A stretch of DNA of 64,000 nt. Origin: Undibacterium umbellatum (GTDB taxonomy: Bacteria; Pseudomonadota; Gammaproteobacteria; Burkholderiales; Burkholderiaceae_D). Position 1 is the stretch's first letter. Every line of letters starts with the position of its first letter. The notes under the pieces are model-generated. The model made no database searches. It saw nothing but the letters and a program-made list of their open reading frames with translations, and had not been told where the DNA came from. Of this stretch, positions 58,109 through 64,000 are shown one piece after another. The stretch is from contig NZ_JACOFX010000003.1 of assembly GCF_014284125.1 (NCBI RefSeq), positions 1-64,000 of the forward strand, written 5' to 3'. The position numbers and the translations under genes are program-made.

Positions 58109-58753
58109 TTATTTGAGTGTGCTTGCCGGAGCAGTTTCACGCTTTTTAAGCTGTATGCGGACTTTGCTCAGCAGTGCCAGATGTTGCGTCGAATTATTGG
58201 CCAGCATGCCGGTTGCCGTCGATGTTGATTTACCTGTGGTGATAGAGATGGGTTTGTCGGTTCTGACAATATCTTCATCTGGCAATAGCAATAGATAATC
58301 CGATTCTACGCGGACAAATTGAGAACTTAAACCCTCTGGCCTTTCCATGCTGACATGGTCGTACAAATGAACTTCGTCATGATCACGCCTGGGTGTGATC
58401 AACGATGATTTTTGTGCCACTACCGCGAGGTCAGCACGCAGATGTAGAGGTGGGCGACCCTGATCAAAGCTATTGATTTGCGGGTTGCGGATTTCTATGC
58501 TGTCATTGCGAGGCAAATGCACCAGGTTGTCACCAGTGATGTGGTAGTTGGCCTTGCCATTATTTGACAGACGTATGAAATTAAATTTTTCTACATAATA
58601 ATCTGGCGCTGATCTGGCTGAACTGCGGTTTTGTTCATCGTCGGCATTGCGACGTATGACTTCCATGACCCAGATGGTGCCCATGGTGATCACGCCCAGC
58701 AGGATCACGGCCAGCCAGATGCGGAAGCGGTCTATGGTCAGGTGGGATTTCAT
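58109..58753 (-). CDS. lptC: LPS export protein LptC
   Basis: The 214-residue product has one N-terminal membrane helix (about residues 10-30) and a periplasmic LptC domain with ADLAVVAQKSSLITPRRD and the late VRTDKPISITTG pattern. It links LptBFG to LptA. Its start overlaps the kdsC stop by 4 nt. Confidence 0.92.
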   Translation of the reverse strand: MKSHLTIDRFRIWLAVILLGVITMGTIWVMEVIRRNADDEQNRSSARSAPDYYVEKFNFIRLSNNGKANYHITGDNLVHLPRNDSIEIRNPQINSFDQGRPPLHLRADLAVVAQKSSLITPRRDHDEVHLYDHVSMERPEGLSSQFVRVESDYLLLLPDEDIVRTDKPISITTGKSTSTATGMLANNSTQHLALLSKVRIQLKKRETAPASTLK

Positions 58754-59280
58754 GTCAGATATGCTTGCAAAGCCTGTTCATATTTGCCTTGTGCCCGCAG
58801 GATAAAGTCACATACTTCGCGCGCTGCCCCCTGGCCGCCGGTGGCATTGGTAATGTATAGCACGCGCTGTTGAACTTCGGCATGGGCATTTGGTACGCTG
58901 GCAGCAAAGCCAACTCTTGTCAGTATCGGCAAATCAATCACATCGTCGCCGATAAAACCGCATTCTTGTGCCGGGATATCCAGCTTGGCCAGCAGTTCAA
59001 GGAATGCACTCTTCTTGTCATGGATGCCCTGGCTGACATGGCTGATACCAAGATCCGCAGCACGCTTGCTGACGATGGCCGATTGCCGCGCACTGATGAT
59101 GGCCGTGATGATGCCTGCCTGTTGCAGGAGTTTGATGCCCTGACCATCCAGCACATTGAAGCACTTCATCATTTCACCTTCGGGGCCAAAATACAGGCTG
59201 CCATCGGTCAAGATGCCGTCCACATCAAAAATCATCAATTTGACCTTGCTGGCCCTTGCTATTGCTGTCGCTTTATCCAT
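58750..59280 (-). CDS. kdsC: 3-deoxy-D-manno-octulosonate 8-phosphate phosphatase
   Basis: This 176-residue HAD-family enzyme of Kdo synthesis has the catalytic MIFDVDGILTDG at residues 17-28, ISARQS, and GFIGDDVIDLPIL. It has the small C1-capless tetrameric KdsC form. It overlaps kdsD by 1 nt (TAATG). Confidence 0.95.
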   Translation of the reverse strand: MDKATAIARASKVKLMIFDVDGILTDGSLYFGPEGEMMKCFNVLDGQGIKLLQQAGIITAIISARQSAIVSKRAADLGISHVSQGIHDKKSAFLELLAKLDIPAQECGFIGDDVIDLPILTRVGFAASVPNAHAEVQQRVLYITNATGGQGAAREVCDFILRAQGKYEQALQAYLT

Positions 59281-60320
59281 TAAATCACCTTGGCCCTGGT
59301 CAGGTCATGTATATGCAAGGCACCCACCAGTTTGCCGCTGTCGTCTGCGACCAGCAACTGGTTGATGCGGTAAGTTTCCATGACTTCGACAGCTTCCACC
59401 GCCAATTGTTCAGGGCGTATGCGACGCGGTGCGTGATTCATGACATCGGCTATGCGCAACTGGGTAAAATCACGCGTGCCATCCATCAGGCGGCGCAAGT
59501 CACCATCGGTGAAAATGCCCAGCACATGCTGGTGCTCGTCCACCACGGCAGTCATCGCCATGCCCTTCTTGGTGATTTCCAGTAGCGCAGTTTTCAGGCT
59601 GGTTTCCGGGCCGACTTGCGGTATGGCATCATCAACGCGCATGACATCCCTGACATGGGTCAGCAGACGACGGCCCAGTGAACCGCCTGGGTGGGAACGG
59701 GCAAAGTCTTCTTCTCGAAAGCCGCGCGCATCCAACACTGCCACCGCCAAGGCATCGCCCAGTGCCAGCGTGACCGTGGTGCTGGCCGTTGGTGCCAGGT
59801 TCAGCGGGCAGGCTTCTTTGTCCACATGCAGGTTCAAATGAATATCGGCCAGCTTGCCCAGACTGGATTCCGGGTTGCCAGTCATGGCGATCAGTTTCAC
59901 ACCCAGGCGTTTGATGATGGGCAGGATGGACATCAGCTCTGAGGCTTCGCCGGAGTAAGAGATGGCGATAAACACATCCTGCGGTGTTACCATGCCCAGG
60001 TCGCCGTGAGCGGCTTCCGCGGGATGGACAAAAAACGACGGCGTTCCGGTAGAGGCAAAGGTTGCCGCAATCTTGCGTGCAATATGACCAGACTTGCCTA
60101 TGCCAGAAACCACGACCCTACCGTGGCATGCCAACAACATGCTGACCGCTTGGGTAAACCCGGCTGCATCGCCATTGCCCAGGCGTTTTTGCAGGGCAAG
60201 CAGGGCATCAGCCTCGATTTGCAAGGTTTCACAGGCCAGTTTCAGGGCGCGCTTTGCTATGGCAGCGGCGTCTGTCGTGGGTTGTTGTTTAAAAGTTAAA
60301 GGTGCATTCAGTTCATTCAT
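59280..60320 (-). CDS. kdsD: D-arabinose 5-phosphate isomerase
   Basis: The 346-residue product converts ribulose 5-phosphate to arabinose 5-phosphate, the first Kdo step. It has a SIS domain (VVVSGIGKSGHIARKIAATFASTGTPSFF, then AHGDLGMV) and a C-terminal CBS pair (about 225-346). The ORF is open to 60422, but MNELNAPLTF at 60320 is the likely start. It heads the minus-strand LPS block and is divergent from the antiporter gene. Confidence 0.94.
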   Translation of the reverse strand: MNELNAPLTFKQQPTTDAAAIAKRALKLACETLQIEADALLALQKRLGNGDAAGFTQAVSMLLACHGRVVVSGIGKSGHIARKIAATFASTGTPSFFVHPAEAAHGDLGMVTPQDVFIAISYSGEASELMSILPIIKRLGVKLIAMTGNPESSLGKLADIHLNLHVDKEACPLNLAPTASTTVTLALGDALAVAVLDARGFREEDFARSHPGGSLGRRLLTHVRDVMRVDDAIPQVGPETSLKTALLEITKKGMAMTAVVDEHQHVLGIFTDGDLRRLMDGTRDFTQLRIADVMNHAPRRIRPEQLAVEAVEVMETYRINQLLVADDSGKLVGALHIHDLTRAKVI

Positions 60321-60433
60321 GTCGGAAGTATAAACGAAATCCTCAAAGCAAAAACTTTGCCAGTTGTAACGTAATGAATTATGTTTGCCCAAAAGCAGGA
60401 TAGCAAGGCGATAAATCGGCAATAATAGACAAC

Positions 60434-62416
60434 ATGACAGGTCTGGATACTACACTTTTACTGCTGGCTGCTGCCGTCTTGGGCGTGGTCGCCTTCCGCA
60501 TGCTGCAACTGCCGCCCATGTTGGGTTATCTGGTGGTCGGCATTCTCATCGGCCCGCATGGCTTGGGGGTGGCTGAAGACGGTGCGGTTACCCATGAACT
60601 GGCTGAGTTCGGCGTGGTGTTCCTGATGTTTTCCATAGGCCTGGAATTTTCCCTGTCCAAGCTCATGGCCATGCGCAAGGCCGTATTTGGCCTGGGTATG
60701 GCGCAGGTGCTGGTCACCATCATCACCAGCATGCTGTTTGGCTGGATCGCCAGCCGCTGGCTGCCCAGCATATTCCAGATTAGTTGGGAAGCTTCATTCG
60801 CGCTTGGTGGCGCGCTGGCCATGTCATCGACAGCTATCGTCTCCAAAATGTTGACGGAAAGGCTGGAGCTGGAAAGCCTGCATGGCAGGCAAATCATCAG
60901 CGTGCTGCTGTTCCAGGATTTGGCCGTGGTGCCGCTGCTGATCCTGGTGCCAGCACTGGCATCGAAGTCTCCTGATCTGGGCAAGACCCTGGCACTGGCG
61001 AGTGGTAAGGCAGTTGTCGTGCTGATCTTGCTGCTGGTGGTAGGGCAAAAACTCATGCGTGCCTGGTTCCATATCGTGGTCAGGCGGCGCTCGCAAGAGT
61101 TGTTCATGCTGAACCTCTTATTTATTACTCTTGGTGCTGCCTGGCTGACTGAGAAGGCGGGCTTGTCGATGGCGCTGGGGGCCTTTGTTGCCGGCATGCT
61201 GATTTCTGAAACCGAATACCGACATCAGGTGGAAGAAGACATCAAGCCCTTCCGCGATGTGTTGCTAGGGCTGTTCTTTATTACCGTCGGCATGTTGCTC
61301 AATGTCAGGCTGGTATTTGAACAATTCTGGCTGGTGTTGTTGCTGCTGACCGGGCCGGTTCTGTTGAAATTTGTACTGATTGCTGCTTTGGCTCGTGTCT
61401 TCGGCAATTCCACCAGTGTTGCCTTGCGCACTGGGCTGGGCTTGGCACAGGCGGGTGAATTCGGTTTCGTTTTGCTGAATCAGGCAGGTGGTTTACAACT
61501 GGTAGACCCTTTGCTGGTGCAATTGATTTTGGCGTCGATGGTGATATCCATGCTGATCTCGCCTTTTATCCTGGCCAAGTCGGATGCCATCGTCATGAAG
61601 TTCTCCGCCAATGAATGGATGATGCAATCGCTGGCACTGACTCAAATTGCTGCACGCACCATGACCACCAAGAAGCATGTGATCATTGCCGGTTTTGGCC
61701 GCAGCGGTCAAAGCCTGGCGCGTATCCTGGCAGAAGAAAATATCGATTACCACGCGCTTGATCTTGATCCTGACCGTGTGCGGGAAGCCCAGACTGCCGG
61801 TGCCAATGTCTCTTATGGCGATGCGGCACGGCGTGAAAGTCTGCTGGCGGCTGGCGTCAACCGTGCTTCCGCGCTGGTAGTGACTTACACCAGCACAGCC
61901 TCTGCCCTCAAGATTTTGCATTTCGTCAATGAAATGAACCCTAGTCTGCCTGTCATTGTGCGCAGCCATGATGATGTAGACCTTGATAAACTCAGGGCGG
62001 CTGGTGCCACCGAAGTAGTGCCAGAACTCATGGAAGGCAGCCTGATGTTGGCGTCCCATGCCCTGGTCATGCTGGGTGTGCCCTTGCGGCGCGTGGTACA
62101 CAGGGTGCAGGCGGCCAGGGATGCCCGTTATGAATCCCTGCGTGGCTTCTTTCACGGTGCCAGTGATGCTGCCGATAGCCCTGAGAACATGCAGATACGC
62201 TTGCATACCGTCGTGTTGACCGAACGCGCCAATGCACTCGGTCTACATTTGGCAGACTTGAAGCTGGAAGAATTTGAAGTCGATATCCATGCCGTCCGGC
62301 GCGGCAAAGCCAGGCTTGATCATCTGGATGACATCGTTTTACAGGATGGTGACGTGGTCGTTGTCAGGGGAACTTCCGAAGCAGTCGCTAGAGCAGAGCA
62401 GCGGCTGTTAAAATAG
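60434..62416 (+). CDS. Kef-type monovalent cation:proton antiporter (CPA2)
   Basis: This 660-residue protein has twelve or so helices in the first 390 residues, a Rossmann-like TrkA-N (RCK) domain beginning HVIIAGFGRSGQSLARILAEE near residue 416, and a C-terminal TrkA-C domain (about 575-655). This is the KefB/KefC architecture for glutathione- or nucleotide-gated K+/H+ exchange. No KefF/KefG ancillary gene is adjacent, so the gating ligand is open. Confidence 0.9.
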   Translation: MTGLDTTLLLLAAAVLGVVAFRMLQLPPMLGYLVVGILIGPHGLGVAEDGAVTHELAEFGVVFLMFSIGLEFSLSKLMAMRKAVFGLGMAQVLVTIITSMLFGWIASRWLPSIFQISWEASFALGGALAMSSTAIVSKMLTERLELESLHGRQIISVLLFQDLAVVPLLILVPALASKSPDLGKTLALASGKAVVVLILLLVVGQKLMRAWFHIVVRRRSQELFMLNLLFITLGAAWLTEKAGLSMALGAFVAGMLISETEYRHQVEEDIKPFRDVLLGLFFITVGMLLNVRLVFEQFWLVLLLLTGPVLLKFVLIAALARVFGNSTSVALRTGLGLAQAGEFGFVLLNQAGGLQLVDPLLVQLILASMVISMLISPFILAKSDAIVMKFSANEWMMQSLALTQIAARTMTTKKHVIIAGFGRSGQSLARILAEENIDYHALDLDPDRVREAQTAGANVSYGDAARRESLLAAGVNRASALVVTYTSTASALKILHFVNEMNPSLPVIVRSHDDVDLDKLRAAGATEVVPELMEGSLMLASHALVMLGVPLRRVVHRVQAARDARYESLRGFFHGASDAADSPENMQIRLHTVVLTERANALGLHLADLKLEEFEVDIHAVRRGKARLDHLDDIVLQDGDVVVVRGTSEAVARAEQRLLK

Positions 62417-62446
62417 CGGGTTATTTTAAATTGAAGGACATGCTCG

Positions 62447-62989
62447 ATGTTGAATCCGGCCGAATACATTAAACAACATATACGCACGGTGGAAAACTGG
62501 CCACAAGCTGGCGTGATGTTTCGCGACATTACCCCCTTGTTGCAAAATCCTAAAGTATTCCGTGTACTGATTGACATGTTCGTGCATCGCTACATGGATG
62601 AAAAGCTCGACGTCGTGGCTGGCCTGGATGCGCGCGGCTTTATCATCGGTTCTGTGGTGGCCTATGAGCTGAACCTGGGTTTCGTGCCTATCCGCAAGAA
62701 AGGCAAGCTGCCTTTCCATACGGTGTCTGAGCAATACGAACTCGAATATGGCAGTGCGACGGTTGAATTGCATTCCGACGCCTGCAAAAAAGGTGACCGT
62801 GTAGTGTTGATCGACGACCTGATCGCCACTGGAGGTACCATGATGGCAGGCAAGAAATTGCTGGAACGCCTGGGCGCTACTGTAGTGGAAGGCGCTGTCA
62901 TCGTTGACTTGCCTGAGTTGGGTGGGTCCAAGATCATCAAGGACAGTGGCTTGCCGTTGTTCACAGTCTGTAATTTTGACGGGCATTAA
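62447..62989 (+). CDS. apt: Adenine phosphoribosyltransferase
   Basis: The 180-residue purine-salvage enzyme makes AMP from adenine and PRPP. It has the PRPP loop [14 protein letters not shown] near residues 120-133, and [14 protein letters not shown] and [20 protein letters not shown] earlier. AAGGACATGCTCG precedes the ATG. Confidence 0.95.
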   Translation: MLNPAEYIKQHIRTVENWPQAGVMFRDITPLLQNPKVFRVLIDMFVHRYMDEKLDVVAGLDARGFIIGSVVAYELNLGFVPIRKKGKLPFHTVSEQYELEYGSATVELHSDACKKGDRVVLIDDLIATGGTMMAGKKLLERLGATVVEGAVIVDLPELGGSKIIKDSGLPLFTVCNFDGH

Positions 62990-63012
62990 CAGACTAGCTG
63001 GTACTTACTCGC

Positions 63013-63465
63013 ATGCATCAGTTTCACATAGCCGCCGCAGATCCCGCCCTACCCGAGGCTGTTGCTTTACTGGATGAACTCTCCGCCCGCCTGGCTGCCA
63101 TTACCGGTAACAGTGGGCGTTCATCCTTTGATGCAGCGGATGTGCGCGTGCCGGGTGCCTTGTTTGTGCTGGCATGTAATGTGGAAGGCAAGGCAGTGGG
63201 CTGCGGTGCCTTTCGCCCCATAGGCGAAGGTGTGGCGGAGGTCAAGCGTATGTATGCGCAGGTTGCAGGCGCTGGCCTTGCCATACTGATACATCTTGAG
63301 GCTGCTGCCAGGGAATATGGTTATCACAGACTGCGTCTGGAAACCCGCCTGGTCAACCAGCGAGCCGTTGCCTTTTATGAAAAACATGGCTATGCACGGA
63401 TTCCAAACTTTGGTAAATATGCTGGACGGCCAGAGGCTGTTTGCTTTGAGAAAATACTAAACTAA
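63013..63465 (+). CDS. GNAT family N-acetyltransferase
   Basis: The 150-residue product has the GNAT beta-bulge EVKRMYAQVAGAGLAILIHLE, in which QVAGAG fits the acetyl-CoA pyrophosphate loop Q/R-x-x-G-x-G/A, and the C-terminal NQRAVAFYEKHGYARIP. The loop between MY and the glycines is about three residues shorter than usual. The substrate is unknown. Confidence 0.8.
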   Translation: MHQFHIAAADPALPEAVALLDELSARLAAITGNSGRSSFDAADVRVPGALFVLACNVEGKAVGCGAFRPIGEGVAEVKRMYAQVAGAGLAILIHLEAAAREYGYHRLRLETRLVNQRAVAFYEKHGYARIPNFGKYAGRPEAVCFEKILN

Positions 63466-63532
63466 TTCTATAAAAGTCTCACGATTGCTTAAATGCCAAA
63501 TCCCTGCAAAGGGTGGTCAGTTTTCTTTTTAG

Positions 63533-64000
<468 letters not shown>

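Noticed and set aside
63013..63465. Frameshifted or broken GNAT gene
   Set aside because: The acetyl-CoA loop looks short, but the Q-x-x-G-x-G pattern and the C-terminal motif are intact in one frame, so it is treated as functional.

Overview
The window is ordinary chromosomal DNA of a betaproteobacterium, most probably Oxalobacteraceae and Undibacterium-like. The evidence is gene order: a full S10-spc-alpha ribosomal cluster behind tuf, engB / cytochrome c4 / ccs genes, pilMNOPQ beside aroK-aroB, kdsD-kdsC-lptCAB-rpoN-hpf, and ahcY behind an SAH riboswitch. The genus is an inference. No prophage, insertion sequence, CRISPR array, tRNA or rRNA gene was seen.

Layout. 1-15010: end of tuf, then rpsJ to rplQ with secY, infA, rpmJ and rpoA. 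Sigma-70-like promoters sit before rplC and rplN, and three intrinsic-terminator hairpins divide the alpha part after rpsK, rpsD and rpoA. 15095-18246: cutA-dsbD, a 1-Cys peroxiredoxin, and a small palindrome-rich repeat. 18268-24778, mostly minus strand: sbcB; then hemB, a YhhN/TMEM86-like lysoplasmalogenase, an alkylglycerol-monooxygenase-like hydroxylase and a CorA/ZntB transporter in one tight run; then a probable plus-strand sRNA (about 23905-24012) and engB. 24996-31040: cytochrome c4, ResB/CcsA cytochrome c maturation, and MsrPQ periplasmic methionine sulfoxide repair. 31171-34617: an acyltransferase, the tiny lipoprotein LptM, CyaY and PBP1a. 34931-45395: type IV pilus genes pilMNOPQ, a nine-repeat Ig-like lipoprotein between pilQ and the shikimate genes, an aroK-aroB gene fusion and dgt. 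45541-51545: a DUF4197 protein and a branched-chain amino acid ABC importer whose permease LivM is fused to ATPase LivG. 51672-54663: a secreted alpha/beta hydrolase, then a 3-hydroxyisobutyryl-CoA hydrolase gene bracketed by two inverted copies of a roughly 300-bp structured repeat, with a GTTGCA hexanucleotide array upstream of its start. 54814-60320, minus strand: the lipopolysaccharide block kdsD-kdsC-lptC-lptA-lptB followed by rpoN and hpf. 60434-64000: a Kef-type antiporter, apt, a GNAT acetyltransferase, the SAH riboswitch and the start of ahcY.

Most genes are housekeeping. The parts most worth a second look are: the sRNA candidate convergent with engB, in the position of Spot 42/ErsA and with a pyrimidine-rich anti-Shine-Dalgarno loop; the paired ether-lipid enzymes; the aroKB and livMG fusions; the repeat lipoprotein inside the pil-aro cluster; and the inverted repeat pair whose hairpin arms show compensatory base changes.
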